Position numbers and translations under genes: made by a program. DNA of 64,000 bases, taken from an uncultured Halomonas sp. (GTDB lineage Bacteria > Pseudomonadota > Gammaproteobacteria > Pseudomonadales > Halomonadaceae). Each line of letters starts with the position of its first letter. Positions within the stretch are counted from its first letter, which is position 1. The stretch lies in the NCBI RefSeq assembly GCF_946887195.1, contig NZ_CAMPKE010000008.1:1-64000 (forward strand), in the 5' to 3' direction. The notes beneath the pieces are model-generated. The model was not told the origin of the DNA, did no database searches, and saw nothing but the letters and a program-made list of their open reading frames with translations. Shown here in pieces: positions 28,298 to 37,497 of the stretch.

Positions 28298-28404
28298 CGT
28301 TAGGCTCTGCCGACCTCGACGAGATCATGATGTGGTAAAAGAGAATCGATCACCGCGTCACTATACCGAATCGCGGGCATGCCGCCCAGCCGGCATGCGG
28401 TGCA

Positions 28405-28598
28405 TGGCAGGGCAATCGCAGATGACCTCTAGCTGATTACCGGGCTTGTCTAGCGGCAGGTCTTCGCGAGGGCGCTGTAAACCCAGCCCTGGGCGCTACT
28501 TTTGCTATCTGACCGCCATGGATGGCGGAAATGCCGGAATTGCATGGAGCTTTTTCCGGCCATGGCAAAAGACCCTCGCTTCGACCTGCCCCTAGCCT
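28405..28598 (-). repeat. palindromic intergenic repeat, left copy flanking ffh
   Basis: Contains 28452-28499 (GCGGCAGGTCTTCGCGAGGG onward) and 28570-28596 (GACCCTCGCTTCGACCTGCC), which are the reverse complement of the copy at 30174-30310. Between them is a set of variable hairpins: CCGCCA/TGGCGG around 28513-28528 and CCGGAA/TTCCGG around 28534-28560. It fills most of the gap between ypjD and ffh. No gene is seen here; the short reading frame at 28437-28634 is repeat sequence. Confidence 0.8.
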
Positions 28599-28633
28599 AC
28601 CGCATACTCCAACTACGATAGCCCTGCGATGCA

Positions 28634-28662
28634 TGGAGACTGCTGGCGTGAGAGCGTATAAT
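28634..28662 (+). promoter_or_regulatory. probable ffh promoter
   Basis: A perfect TATAAT at 28657-28662 with a weak -35 (TGGAGA, 28634-28639) 17 bases upstream. It lies 40 bases before the ffh start. Confidence 0.5.
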
Positions 28663-28702
28663 CGTCGGCCATAGCCAAGGCACCATTTTTGCCGGAGAGC
28701 CC

Positions 28703-30118
28703 ATGTTCGAAAGCCTATCGGAGCGTCTGTCGCGCACGCTCAAGTCGATCACCGGTCAGGCCAAGCTGACTGAAGACAATATCCAGGAGACCCTGCGCGA
28801 GGTGCGTCGCGCGCTGCTCGAGGCCGATGTCGCCCTGCCGGTGGTCAAGGCCTTCATCGAGCGCGTTCGCGAGCGTGCGGTGGGTCAGGAAGTCTCCAGA
28901 AGTCTTTCGCCGGGCCAGCAGTTCGTCAAGATCGTCCAGCAGGAACTGGAAGCGATCATGGGCGAGGCCAACGAGGGACTGGCACTCAAGGGCGCGCCAG
29001 CGGTCATCCTGATGGCGGGTCTGCAAGGCGCGGGCAAGACCACTTCGGTCGCCAAGCTGGCGCGCTTTCTGCGTGAGCGCGAGAAAAAGAAAGTGCTGGT
29101 GGTCTCCGTCGACGTCTATCGCCCGGCGGCCATCGATCAACTCGAGGTGCTCGCCAAGGAGGTCGAAGTCGACTTCTTCGCCTCGCAAGCCGATCAGCGC
29201 CCGGTGGACATCGCCGAAGCGGCGCTCAGACACGCCAAGATCCAGTTCCATGATGTGGTGATCGTCGATACCGCCGGTCGCCTGCATGTCGACAGCGACA
29301 TGATGAACGAGATCCAGGTGCTGCATAAGGCGCTCGCTCCGCAGGAGACGCTGTTCGTCGTCGATGCGATGACCGGCCAGGATGCCGCCAATACCGCCAA
29401 GGCGTTTCACGATGCCCTGCCGCTGAGCGGGGTGATCCTGACCAAGACCGACGGCGATGCGCGCGGCGGCGCGGCTCTCTCGGTGCGCCAAATCACCGGC
29501 AAGCCGATCAAATTCATGGGCGTCGGAGAGAAGGTCGATGCCCTGGAGCCCTTTCACCCGGACCGCGTCGCCTCACGCATCCTCGGCATGGGCGATGTGC
29601 TGTCGCTGATCGAGGAAGCCGAGCGCAATGTCGACAAGGCCAAGGCCGATAAGCTGGCCAAGAAGGTCAAGAAGGGCGAGGGGTTCGATCTCGAGGATTT
29701 TCGCGACCAGCTACAGCAGCTCAAGAAAATGGGCGGCATGGGTGGATTGATGGCCAAGCTGCCCGGCATGGGGCAAATGGCCGAGGCCGCTCAGGGCGCC
29801 GGTGCCGAGAAGGAGTTCGGCAAGCTCGAGTCGCTGATCAATTCGATGACCCCCAAGGAGCGCCGCAAGCCCGATATCATCAACGGCTCGCGCAAGCGCC
29901 GTATCGCCGCCGGTGCCGGCCTGCAGGTGCCCGATCTCAACCGTCTGCTCAAGCAACACAAACAGATGCAGAAGATGATGAAGAAGGTCGGCAAAAAGGG
30001 CGGCATGCAGAAAATGATGCGCGGCATGTCGGGAATGCCCGGCATGGGTGGCATGGGCGGGCCAGGCGGTATGGGTGGCCCCGGCGGGATGGGCGGCGGA
30101 GGCTTCCCGCGCCGCTGA
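28703..30118 (+). CDS. ffh: signal recognition particle protein Ffh
   Basis: A 471-residue SRP54 GTPase. N domain (about 1-90), G domain with P-loop GLQGAGKTTSVAKLA (about 104-118) and DTAGRLH (about 188), then a Met-rich M domain (about 330-440) that binds 4.5S RNA and signal peptides. The C-terminus is a Gly/Met tail with repeated GGMGGPG units, longer than in E. coli (453). It acts with FtsY, encoded at 58.3 kb. A GGAGAG site precedes the ATG. It heads the rpsP-rimM-trmD-rplS cluster but is separated from it by a repeat. Confidence 0.97.
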   Translation: MFESLSERLSRTLKSITGQAKLTEDNIQETLREVRRALLEADVALPVVKAFIERVRERAVGQEVSRSLSPGQQFVKIVQQELEAIMGEANEGLALKGAPAVILMAGLQGAGKTTSVAKLARFLREREKKKVLVVSVDVYRPAAIDQLEVLAKEVEVDFFASQADQRPVDIAEAALRHAKIQFHDVVIVDTAGRLHVDSDMMNEIQVLHKALAPQETLFVVDAMTGQDAANTAKAFHDALPLSGVILTKTDGDARGGAALSVRQITGKPIKFMGVGEKVDALEPFHPDRVASRILGMGDVLSLIEEAERNVDKAKADKLAKKVKKGEGFDLEDFRDQLQQLKKMGGMGGLMAKLPGMGQMAEAAQGAGAEKEFGKLESLINSMTPKERRKPDIINGSRKRRIAAGAGLQVPDLNRLLKQHKQMQKMMKKVGKKGGMQKMMRGMSGMPGMGGMGGPGGMGGPGGMGGGGFPRR

Positions 30119-30173
30119 AGACCCTGGCGGGGCCGGTGTTTCAAACAGGATTATCGCAATGGTGTATGCAGGG

Positions 30174-30310
30174 GCCAGGGGCAGGACGAAGCGAGGGTCA
30201 TTCGTCATGGATGACGAATGTAGCGCCCAAGGACGGGTTTACAGCGCCCTCGCGAAGACCTGCCGCTGGGCAAGGTTGCCAGAAGCCATCTGCGATTGCT
30301 CTGGGCTGCC
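30174..30310 (+). repeat. palindromic intergenic repeat, right copy flanking ffh
   Basis: Inverted relative to the copy at 28405-28598. The conserved arms are GGGGCAGGACGAAGCGAGGG (30177-30196) and the block from 30219 to 30267 ending GCGAAGACCTGCCGC. The central hairpin is ATTCGTCAT/ATGACGAAT (30200-30219), whose stem differs from the left copy although the centre CATGGATG is kept. CATCTGCGATTGC at 30287-30299 is also shared. The rest of the gap up to 30454 holds the rpsP promoter. Confidence 0.8.
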
Positions 30311-30320
30311 AAGGAAAAGG

Positions 30321-30349
30321 TTTCCAATGCAAGGCGTTTTCCGTAGAAT
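30321..30349 (+). promoter_or_regulatory. probable promoter of the rpsP-rimM-trmD-rplS operon
   Basis: TTTCCA (30321-30326) and TAGAAT (30344-30349) are 17 bases apart, followed by a GC-rich discriminator (GTCGCG). It is 106 bases ahead of rpsP and downstream of the repeat. Confidence 0.5.
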
Positions 30350-30454
30350 GTCGCGTCTTCGTGGCAAGCTGCGTGTGTGCGTGGCATCCGACTGCGACCG
30401 CAATCATCGATCTGTGGCGTAATTACTGAACTCAACCGAAGGACTGTTAACGCA

Positions 30455-30706
30455 ATGGTTACCATTCGTCTGGCACGTGGTGGCGCCAAGAAGCGTCCCT
30501 TCTACCATCTGACCGTCAGCGACTCGCGCAAGTCTCGCGATGGCCGCTTCATCGAGCGTATCGGCTTCTTCAACCCGATCGCTCGCGGCCAGGAAGAGCG
30601 TCTGCGCATCGATCTGGATCGTGTCAGCCACTGGCAGGGCCAGGGCGCGCAAGTTTCCGATCGTGTCGCCGAGCTGGTCAAAGAAGCTCGCAAGCAGCAG
30701 GCGTAA
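30455..30706 (+). CDS. rpsP: 30S ribosomal protein S16
   Basis: An 83-residue protein, the normal S16 length. It starts [19 protein letters not shown], followed by [19 protein letters not shown], both S16 signatures. An in-frame upstream extension (30377) is not conserved; GAAGG at 30438-30442 serves the ATG at 30455. First gene of the rpsP-rimM-trmD-rplS operon; 11 bases precede rimM. Confidence 0.98.
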   Translation: MVTIRLARGGAKKRPFYHLTVSDSRKSRDGRFIERIGFFNPIARGQEERLRIDLDRVSHWQGQGAQVSDRVAELVKEARKQQA

Positions 30707-30717
30707 GAAGACCGTTC

Positions 30718-31275
30718 ATGCCGAATGACGCGCTGACCGCGCCGCAAGGCAGCGATCGGGACGACTACGTGGTGCTGGGTAAACTGACCAGCCCGCATGG
30801 CGTGAAAGGCTGGTTCAAGGTGTATTCGTACACCAGCCCGATGGAGGGCATTCTCGACTACGCCGAATGGGTCGTGCGACAGCGCGGTGAAAGCACCGCT
30901 CATCGTTTGATCCAGGGGCGTCGACAGGGCAAGGGCCTGGTGGCCAGCCTTCAGGGAGTGGACTCCCGCGAGCAGGCCGAGCAACTCGCCGGGGCGGAGA
31001 TACTGCTGCCCAAGCAGGCGTTGCCGGCGCTCGGAACGGGCGAATATTACTGGTATCAGTTGGAAGGCCTCAGGGTGCTGACACTCGAAGGTATCGATCT
31101 GGGGCATGTAAATTACCTGTTTGAGACCGGTGCCAACGACGTTCTGGTCGTGCGGGCCGACGAGCGCAGCATCGATGATCGGGAGCGGCTTCTGCCTTTC
31201 CTGCCCGATGAGGTGATTCGCGATACGGATCTGGCCGCCGGTACGCTGACGGTGGACTGGGATCCGCAGTTTTAG
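30718..31275 (+). CDS. rimM: ribosome maturation factor RimM
   Basis: A 185-residue protein with the N-terminal RimM domain ([21 protein letters not shown] at about 17-37) and the C-terminal PRC-barrel domain ([17 protein letters not shown], about 102-118, ending in FLPDEVI). RimM helps mature the 30S head and binds S19. It is located between rpsP and trmD as in most gammaproteobacteria. Confidence 0.97.
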   Translation: MPNDALTAPQGSDRDDYVVLGKLTSPHGVKGWFKVYSYTSPMEGILDYAEWVVRQRGESTAHRLIQGRRQGKGLVASLQGVDSREQAEQLAGAEILLPKQALPALGTGEYYWYQLEGLRVLTLEGIDLGHVNYLFETGANDVLVVRADERSIDDRERLLPFLPDEVIRDTDLAAGTLTVDWDPQF

Positions 31276-31352
31276 TCGGCGCCAGGCCGGAGATCATGCA
31301 TCGGAGTCTCGAACGAGCTCCACTCGACGGGCCGGACGATAGTCCCGGCTCC

Positions 31353-32195
31353 ATGGGATCTGCCGTGTGGATTGGTGTTGTCTCCCTGTTTCCGGAGATG
31401 TTCGAGGCATTGACCGGTCACGGCGTGACTGGTCGGGCGGTCAAGCAGGGGTTGCTGGAGCTCGCTTTCTGGAACCCGCGGGATTACGCCACGGATCGAC
31501 ACCGCACGGTGGACGATCGCCCTTACGGCGGCGGCCCGGGGATGCTGATGAAGGTCGAGACCCTGCGCCAGGCGATCCATGCCGCGCGTGAGCAGGGTCG
31601 GCAGCGCTTTGGCGCCGCACCGAAGGTGATCTACCTGTCGCCCCAGGGGCGAACGCTGGATCAGCATGGCGTGCGTGAGCTGGCCGCCAGCGGTCCGCTG
31701 GTGGTGGTTGCGGGGCGCTACGAGGGCATCGACGAGCGCATCGTGGAGAGCGACATCGACGAAGAGTGGTCGATCGGCGATTACGTACTGAGTGGCGGTG
31801 AGTTGCCGGCCATGGTGCTGATCGATGCCGCGGCGAGGCTGGTACCCGGCGTGCTTGGGCATCAAGGCTCGGCCGAGGAGGACTCCTTCAGCGAAGGATT
31901 GCTGGATTGCCCGCACTATACGCGCCCCGAGACGATCGATGGGCGCCAAGTGCCGGAGATCCTGCTGAGCGGCAACCATGCCGCCATCAAGCGCTGGCGA
32001 TTGAAGCAGTCATTGGGGCGGACCTGGCTCAGACGCCCCGAGTTGTTGGAGAGCCGAACGCTGGACCCGCAGCAGCGCACGCTGCTCGACGAGTTCATCG
32101 AGGAATACGCCAACCCGGCGGAGGAGCGCAGCGGCCAGGAATCGGTCGATCGGGTCTACGAGAAGGATCGTCGACCCGGCGGCGGTAACGAATAG
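31353..32195 (+). CDS. trmD: tRNA (guanine-37-N1)-methyltransferase TrmD
   Basis: A 280-residue SPOUT methyltransferase. The core [39 protein letters not shown] and [16 protein letters not shown] blocks form the trefoil-knot S-adenosylmethionine site. It has an extra about 25-residue acidic/basic C-terminal tail compared with E. coli (255). It makes m1G37, preventing +1 frameshifting. The start is uncertain: ATG 31353, GTG 31365 (MWIGVV) and ATG 31296 are all in frame; none has an ideal ribosome binding site. Confidence 0.95.
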   Translation: MGSAVWIGVVSLFPEMFEALTGHGVTGRAVKQGLLELAFWNPRDYATDRHRTVDDRPYGGGPGMLMKVETLRQAIHAAREQGRQRFGAAPKVIYLSPQGRTLDQHGVRELAASGPLVVVAGRYEGIDERIVESDIDEEWSIGDYVLSGGELPAMVLIDAAARLVPGVLGHQGSAEEDSFSEGLLDCPHYTRPETIDGRQVPEILLSGNHAAIKRWRLKQSLGRTWLRRPELLESRTLDPQQRTLLDEFIEEYANPAEERSGQESVDRVYEKDRRPGGGNE

Positions 32196-32340
32196 CCGTC
32201 ATGCGCGTCACCCACCCTGTCGTTCCCGCGTCGTCAAGCGTCGGGATCACACGCCAGGCGGGCGCTCGAGGGGATCGTCCCGGACGATCACAAAGCAGAC
32301 AGCGAGCCCGCGTGGCCTATATCAGTCAAGGAGTTGCATC

Positions 32341-32697
32341 ATGAGTAGCAAGAACAAGGTGATCCAGGCGCTCGAATCCGAGCAGATGGAAAAGGCCGTG
32401 CCGGCATTCGCACCGGGCGACACCGTGGTCGTTCAGGTCAAGGTCGTCGAAGGCAACCGCGAGCGTCTGCAGGCTTTCGAAGGCGTGGTGATCGGCAAGC
32501 GCAATCGCGGCCTGAACTCCGCCTTCACCGTGCGCAAGATTTCTCACGGTGTCGGCGTCGAGCGTACCTTCCAGACCTACAGCCCGCTGGTTGCGGCCAT
32601 CGACGTCAAGCGTCGCGGTGACGTGCGTCAGGCCAAGCTGTACTATCTCCGCGAGCGTAGCGGCAAGTCGGCGCGCATCAAGGAAAAGCTGGGTTAA
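32341..32697 (+). CDS. rplS: 50S ribosomal protein L19
   Basis: A 118-residue protein with the L19 core [22 protein letters not shown] split over about 22-42 and [20 protein letters not shown] near 72-90. Normal length (E. coli 115). AAGGAG stands 9 bases before the ATG. It is the last gene of the operon, 145 bases after trmD, and is followed by a terminator. Confidence 0.98.
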   Translation: MSSKNKVIQALESEQMEKAVPAFAPGDTVVVQVKVVEGNRERLQAFEGVVIGKRNRGLNSAFTVRKISHGVGVERTFQTYSPLVAAIDVKRRGDVRQAKLYYLRERSGKSARIKEKLG

Positions 32698-32745
32698 GAA
32701 CAGCCTTGCCCTGATGATTCGGCGGGCCGTGCTCCGCCGTCTGTG

Positions 32746-32792
32746 CGAAACCCCGTCGCCGCGTCATGCGGTACGGGGTTTCGTCGTTTTCG
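32746..32792 (+). terminator. terminator after rplS
   Basis: CGAAACCCCGT (32746-32756) pairs with ACGGGGTTTCG (32773-32783), with an inner CCGC/GCGG helix; TCGTTTTCGC follows. Confidence 0.75.
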
Positions 32793-32809
32793 CAGCGTGA
32801 GCAGCGTGT

Positions 32810-33709
32810 ATGAGCGAATCGCATGACGATAGCCGCCTGATCGAAGCCTTCCTCGATGCCCTGTGGCTGGAGCAGGGCGCCAGCGAAAACACCTTAACGG
32901 CCTATCGTCACGACCTGGACGCCTGGCAGCGGTATCTGCGCCTCGAGCGCCGCACCTTGTTGATGCCGGGTAGCGATACACTGCCGGAATGGCTCGATGC
33001 GCGGCGTGAAACGCACCGCCTGCGCAGCAATGCCCGGCTGCTGTCGAGCCTGCGTCGCTTCTATCGCTGGGCGCTGGAGCAGGCATTGACCGACAGCGAC
33101 CCATTGAGCGAGGTGCGTCTGCCCAAGGTTCGCGCCAATTTGCCCGATACCCTCGATGAAGACGAGGTGGAGCGCTTGCTCGATGCGCCCGATCCTGAAA
33201 CGCCACTGGGGCTGCGCGACCGCGCAATGCTCGAAGTGCTTTACGGCTGCGGGCTACGCGTTTCCGAGTTGATCGGGCTGCGGCTGGATACCGTCAATCT
33301 GCGCCAGGGTGTGGTGAGGGTCGTGGGCAAGGGCGACAAGGAGCGCCTGGTGCCGATGGGTGAGGAGGCCCAGGCCTGGGTGGAGCGCTATCTGCGCGCC
33401 GGGCGAGGCGCGATGATGAGCGATATTCGTCGCCCGCCGCTGTTTCCGGGGCGTAGCGACGCCTTCATGACGCGCCAGACCTTCTGGCACCGTATCAAAC
33501 ACTATGCGCGGCTCGCCGGTATCGATAAGCCGTTGTCGCCGCACACGTTGCGCCACGCGTTCGCCACGCACCTGTTGAATCATGGCGCCAATTTGCGTGT
33601 CGTACAGCTGTTGCTGGGTCATAGCGATCTATCGACCACGCAGATATACACCCATGTGGCCCAGGCGCGTCTGGAAGCGCTGCATGCCGAACACCACCCC
33701 CGAGGCTGA
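32810..33709 (+). CDS. xerD: tyrosine recombinase XerD
   Basis: A 299-residue integrase-family recombinase of XerD length. N-terminal SAM-like domain (about 8-95), catalytic domain with GCGLRVSELIGL (Arg), VVGKGDKERLVPMG (Lys), HTLRHAFATHLL (His245, Arg248), LLGHSDLSTTQ (His) and the nucleophile Tyr280 (QIYTHV). With XerC it resolves chromosome dimers at dif. It is followed by dsbC after 3 bases, the conserved xerD-dsbC-hom-thrC order of pseudomonads. Confidence 0.95.
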   Translation: MSESHDDSRLIEAFLDALWLEQGASENTLTAYRHDLDAWQRYLRLERRTLLMPGSDTLPEWLDARRETHRLRSNARLLSSLRRFYRWALEQALTDSDPLSEVRLPKVRANLPDTLDEDEVERLLDAPDPETPLGLRDRAMLEVLYGCGLRVSELIGLRLDTVNLRQGVVRVVGKGDKERLVPMGEEAQAWVERYLRAGRGAMMSDIRRPPLFPGRSDAFMTRQTFWHRIKHYARLAGIDKPLSPHTLRHAFATHLLNHGANLRVVQLLLGHSDLSTTQIYTHVAQARLEALHAEHHPRG

Positions 33710-33712
33710 ATC

Positions 33713-34456
33713 ATGAGTCGAATCGCCAAATCGCTGTTTTCTATGTTGCTGGCCATCGCCACGCTGAATGCCACCCACGCCTTTGCGGCTCCGGCACCCG
33801 AGGAGCTGGCCGAACGTTTGGCGGTCAATGGCGAACCGATGCCAGTGGAATCGGTCAGCGAGACACCGCTCGACGGAATCTTCGAGGTGCGTCTCGATAG
33901 CGGCGAGACCTTCTACAGCGATGCCAAGGGCGAACATTTCATCGTCGGCGATCTATTCGCCAATCGCGAAAACGGGCTGATCAATCTTACCCAGCAGTCG
34001 CGAAACGCCGAGCGCGCCAAACGCCTGGCCGAGATTCCCGAGGAGCGCTTCGTGGTCTTCCGCGGCGCCGAGGAGCCCAAGGCGGTGATCCATGTATTCA
34101 CCGACGCGACCTGCCCGTATTGCCGCAAGTTGCATGAGGAAGTTCCGCGCCTCAACGCGATGGGCATCGAAGTGCAGTACCTGGCTTTCCCGCGTAGCGG
34201 ATTGCATTCGCAGGGTGCGCGCCTGCTCGAGCAGGTATGGTGTGCCGACAACCCCAGCGAGGCGATGACCAAGGCCAAGCGCGGCGAATCGCTCGATGCG
34301 CCGACCGACTGCGACAATCCGGTCGCCGCGCAGTATCATCTGGGGCAGGAACTGGGCGTGCGCGGCACCCCGGCGATCATTCTGCCCGATGGGCGACTGG
34401 CGCCCGGCTACGTGCCGGCCGAGCGGCTGGCCGCCATGCTGGGTATCGAGGGTTGA
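33713..34456 (+). CDS. dsbC: periplasmic thiol:disulfide isomerase DsbC
   Basis: A 247-residue exported protein. Signal peptide about 1-25 (ending AFA), N-terminal dimerisation domain, then a thioredoxin domain with FTDATCPYCRKLH (Cys134 and Cys137) and the cis-Pro region VRGTPAIILPDG. A second Cys pair (CADN... and DCDN) occurs as in E. coli DsbC. It rearranges wrong disulfides in the periplasm. It is coupled to xerD. Confidence 0.95.
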   Translation: MSRIAKSLFSMLLAIATLNATHAFAAPAPEELAERLAVNGEPMPVESVSETPLDGIFEVRLDSGETFYSDAKGEHFIVGDLFANRENGLINLTQQSRNAERAKRLAEIPEERFVVFRGAEEPKAVIHVFTDATCPYCRKLHEEVPRLNAMGIEVQYLAFPRSGLHSQGARLLEQVWCADNPSEAMTKAKRGESLDAPTDCDNPVAAQYHLGQELGVRGTPAIILPDGRLAPGYVPAERLAAMLGIEG

Positions 34457-34471
34457 GCGATTGAGCGCGAG

Positions 34472-34528
34472 TTGACACCCCGCATGGGGGTTTCTACCTT
34501 GGGCGCTGGTCGTCTTTCGACCAGCGCC
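34472..34528 (+). promoter_or_regulatory. hom promoter with a perfect inverted repeat at the start region
   Basis: TTGACA (34472-34477) and TACCTT (34495-34500) are 17 bases apart. Directly after the -10 box, GGCGCTGGTCG (34502-34512) and CGACCAGCGCC (34518-34528) form a perfect 11-bp inverted repeat with loop TCTTT. No T tract follows, so it is not a terminator; it could be an operator or a leader hairpin. Confidence 0.5.
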
Positions 34529-34553
34529 GAGAACGAACAACAGCAGGGAGAAC

Positions 34554-35876
34554 ATGACGTTGAAACCGGTGAGAGTGGGGATCTGTGGTCTGGGAACCGT
34601 CGGCAGCGGAACCTTCAATGTGTTGACGCGCAATGCCGATGAAATCGCCCGGCGGGCGGGGCGGCCGATCGTCATTGAGCAGATCGGCGCGCGTCGCGAG
34701 CATCCCGATTGCGATATCACCGGCTTCAATGTCACCGAGGATATTCTCGAGGTCGCCAGGAACCCCGATATCGATGTGTTGGTCGAGCTGATCGGTGGCT
34801 ACGATGTGGCGCGCGAATTGGTGCTGACCGCCATCGAGCATGGCAAGCATGTGGTCACCGCCAACAAGGCGCTGATCGCCGTGCACGGCAACGAGATATT
34901 CCAGGCCGCTCATCGCAAGGGCGTGATCGTCGCCTTCGAAGGCGCCGTGGCCGGCGGCATCCCGGTGATCAAGTCGCTGCGCGAGGGCCTCGGCGCCAAC
35001 CGGATTCAATGGCTGGCCGGGATCATCAACGGCACCGGCAACTACATCCTGACTCACATGCGCGACGAGGGCCGCGCCTTCGAAGACGTGCTGGCCGAGG
35101 CCCAGGCACTGGGCTACGCCGAGGCCGATCCGACCTTCGATGTCGAGGGCATCGACGCTGCGCACAAGCTGACGATTCTCGCCTCCATCGCCTATGGCGT
35201 GCCGCTGCAATTCGAGAAGGCCTACACCGAGGGCATTTCGCGAATCACCGCCGAAGACGTCGAGCATGCCGACAACCTGGGCTACATCATCAAGCACCTG
35301 GGGATTTCCAAACGCACCGAGGCCGGGCTGGAGCTGCGCGTGCACCCCACGCTGATTCCCAAGGAGCGCCTGCTGGCCAGCGTGCATGGCGTCAAGAACG
35401 CCATCGCGGTCATGGGCGATGCCGTCGGGCCCACGCTTTACTACGGCGCCGGCGCGGGTGCCGAGCCGACCGCCTCGGCGGTCGTCGCCGACCTGCTCGA
35501 CGTGGCTCGCGACATCAGCACCGATCATCACTACCGTGTGCCTTATCTGGCGTTCAGCGGCATCATCGAGGGCGACGAGAGCCTGCCGATGCTGCCCATG
35601 GAGGATATCGTCACCGCCTATTATCTGCGTCTGCTGGCGGTGGATCGCCCCGGCGTGCTGGCGCGCGTGGCGACGATTCTTTCCGAGCAGGGCATCTCGA
35701 TCGAAGCGATCATGCAGAAGGAGGCCACCGAGGGCGAGTTGGTGCCGATCATCCTGATGACCCATCGTACCCGCGAGAAGAACATGAACGAGGTGATCCG
35801 TCAGCTCGAATCGCTGGCCGACATTGCCGGCCCGGTGACACGTATTCGTGTCGAGTCACTCGACGAGAACGAATAG
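34554..35876 (+). CDS. hom: homoserine dehydrogenase
   Basis: A 440-residue enzyme: NAD(P)-binding domain with GICGLGTVGSGTFNVL (about 7-22), catalytic part with GAVAGGIPVIKSLREGLGAN and NGTGNYILTHM, and a C-terminal ACT domain (about 352-430, DRPGVLARVATILSEQGISI). It reduces aspartate semialdehyde to homoserine; the ACT domain usually gives threonine feedback inhibition. GGGAG precedes the ATG. Followed by thrC. Confidence 0.97.
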   Translation: MTLKPVRVGICGLGTVGSGTFNVLTRNADEIARRAGRPIVIEQIGARREHPDCDITGFNVTEDILEVARNPDIDVLVELIGGYDVARELVLTAIEHGKHVVTANKALIAVHGNEIFQAAHRKGVIVAFEGAVAGGIPVIKSLREGLGANRIQWLAGIINGTGNYILTHMRDEGRAFEDVLAEAQALGYAEADPTFDVEGIDAAHKLTILASIAYGVPLQFEKAYTEGISRITAEDVEHADNLGYIIKHLGISKRTEAGLELRVHPTLIPKERLLASVHGVKNAIAVMGDAVGPTLYYGAGAGAEPTASAVVADLLDVARDISTDHHYRVPYLAFSGIIEGDESLPMLPMEDIVTAYYLRLLAVDRPGVLARVATILSEQGISIEAIMQKEATEGELVPIILMTHRTREKNMNEVIRQLESLADIAGPVTRIRVESLDENE

Positions 35877-35885
35877 AAAATCTAT

Positions 35886-36020
35886 TGCGGCACTCATCGA
35901 CGGCGTTGCGCGGTGCTCGCTCCGTCGCCTACCCGCATGGTATGTCTTCGTCGCTGTGCGCCGCGCGCCTTGTCGCTGAGCGTCCTCATGACGATTTTGG
36001 TCCAGGATTTTTTACCCTGA
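35886..36020 (-). repeat. dispersed palindromic repeat, copy 1 (hom-thrC gap)
   Basis: Shares GCGGTGCTCG and a following TACC-GCAT-GGTA palindrome and CTGTGCGCCG block with copies at 38119, 40147 and 45317. It is in the opposite orientation to the copies at 40147 and 45317. Because it sits between hom and thrC, it would be part of their common transcript if they are one operon. Confidence 0.6.
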
Positions 36021-36056
36021 ATGGGCGCGGTACGCCCGACGAGTGGGAATAGAAAA

Positions 36057-37445
36057 ATGCGCTATATCAGTACGCGCGGGCAGGCGCCCGCGCTGAACTT
36101 CGAAGACGTGGTATTGACCGGTATGGCCAGCGACGGCGGTCTTTACGTGCCCGAGAGCGTGCCGCAGTTATCGCATGACGATCTCGCCGCGATGGCCGGG
36201 CTCTCCTATGCCGAGATCGCCTTTCGCGTGATGAAGCCCTTCGTGAACGGCGAGATCGACGACGACACCTTCCGCGAGATCGTCCGCGATGCCTACGCCA
36301 CGTTCAGCCACGATGCCGTGGTACCGCTCAATCAGCTCGACGCCAATCACTACCTGCTCGAACTGTTCCACGGCCCGACCCTGGCCTTCAAGGACATCGC
36401 CCTGCAATTGCTCGGCCGGCTACTCGATCACTTCCTGAAAAAGCGCGACGAGCGGGCGGTGATCATGGGCGCGACCTCCGGCGATACCGGCTCGGCGGCG
36501 ATCGAGGGCTGTCGCCACTGCGACAACCTCGACATCTTCATCCTGCACCCGCATAACCGCGTCTCCGAGGTGCAGCGTCGGCAGATGACCTCGGTCCTCG
36601 CCGACAACGTCTTCAACATCGCCATCGAAGGCAACTTCGACGACGCCCAGGCGATGGTCAAGGCCAGCTTCGCCGATCAGACGTTCCTGAACGGCACCCG
36701 GCTGGTGGCGGTCAATTCGATCAACTGGGCGCGCATCATGGCGCAGATCGTCTACTACGTGGCTGCCGGCGTGGCGCTCGGGGCGCCGCATCGCCAGATC
36801 AGCTTCTGCGTACCGTCGGCCAACTTCGGCAATGTCTTCGCCGGCTACATGGCCTACAAGATGGGCCTGCCGGTCAAGCAGTTTGTGATTGCCACCAACG
36901 CCAACGACATTTTGCATCGCACCCTGGCCGATAACGACTTCTCCAAGCGCGATCTCGAGGCGACCCTGGCACCGTCGATGGATATCGTGGTGTCGTCGAA
37001 CTTCGAGCGTTTGCTGTTCGATGCCTACGATCAGGACGGCGATGCGGTACGCGCGCTATTGGAGCGCTTCCAGCATGAGCCGACGGCACTCGCCGATGCA
37101 CCATTGGCCAAGCTGCGCGAGCGTTTCGCCAGCCACAGCGTCGACGATGCGACGATTCTCGAGGTGATTCGCGAGGCGCATCATCGCACCAAGGAACTGC
37201 TCGATCCGCATACCGCTACCGGTTACCGCGCCGCCGAGGTGTGCCGCGACGACACGGCGACGCCGATGGTGACGCTGGCCACCGCGCACCCGGCCAAGTT
37301 CGCCGAGGCCGTGGTCAAGGCCGGCTTCCCCGGCGTGCCGTTGCCGGTGCACATGGACGATCTGCTCGAGCGCGAGGAGCGTTATACCGTGTTAGCGGCG
37401 GATCTCGCGGCGGTACAGGCATTCGTCGCCGAGCATCGCCGCTAG
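36057..37445 (+). CDS. thrC: threonine synthase
   Basis: A 462-residue PLP enzyme, start MRYISTRGQAPALNFEDVVL. The PLP lysine is Lys112 in LAFKDIALQL, and GATSGDTGSAAIEG is the phosphate-binding loop. It converts O-phosphohomoserine to threonine. It belongs to the longer (about 460) class found in Pseudomonas and enterics. ATG 36057 is used; an upstream ATG at 36021 lies in repeat-like sequence. Confidence 0.97.
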   Translation: MRYISTRGQAPALNFEDVVLTGMASDGGLYVPESVPQLSHDDLAAMAGLSYAEIAFRVMKPFVNGEIDDDTFREIVRDAYATFSHDAVVPLNQLDANHYLLELFHGPTLAFKDIALQLLGRLLDHFLKKRDERAVIMGATSGDTGSAAIEGCRHCDNLDIFILHPHNRVSEVQRRQMTSVLADNVFNIAIEGNFDDAQAMVKASFADQTFLNGTRLVAVNSINWARIMAQIVYYVAAGVALGAPHRQISFCVPSANFGNVFAGYMAYKMGLPVKQFVIATNANDILHRTLADNDFSKRDLEATLAPSMDIVVSSNFERLLFDAYDQDGDAVRALLERFQHEPTALADAPLAKLRERFASHSVDDATILEVIREAHHRTKELLDPHTATGYRAAEVCRDDTATPMVTLATAHPAKFAEAVVKAGFPGVPLPVHMDDLLEREERYTVLAADLAAVQAFVAEHRR

Positions 37446-37497
37446 ACTGTAGGACGAACGGGTCGTCATCCGACGACAGGGACGCGGAGGGTAGCGA

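Noticed and set aside
28437..28634. 65-residue minus-strand reading frame and a related 97-residue frame at 30136-30429, both containing GFTAPSRRPA
   Set aside because: Both lie in the palindromic repeat copies; the shared peptide reflects the DNA repeat, and neither has a convincing start.
34477..34495. Terminator after dsbC (ACCCC/GGGGT)
   Set aside because: The stem is five pairs, the T tract is short, and it coincides with the spacer of a better-supported promoter.
34494..35765. 423-residue frame antisense to hom
   Set aside because: GC-rich third positions of hom keep the opposite frame open; low-complexity His/Gln/Asp composition and no domain.
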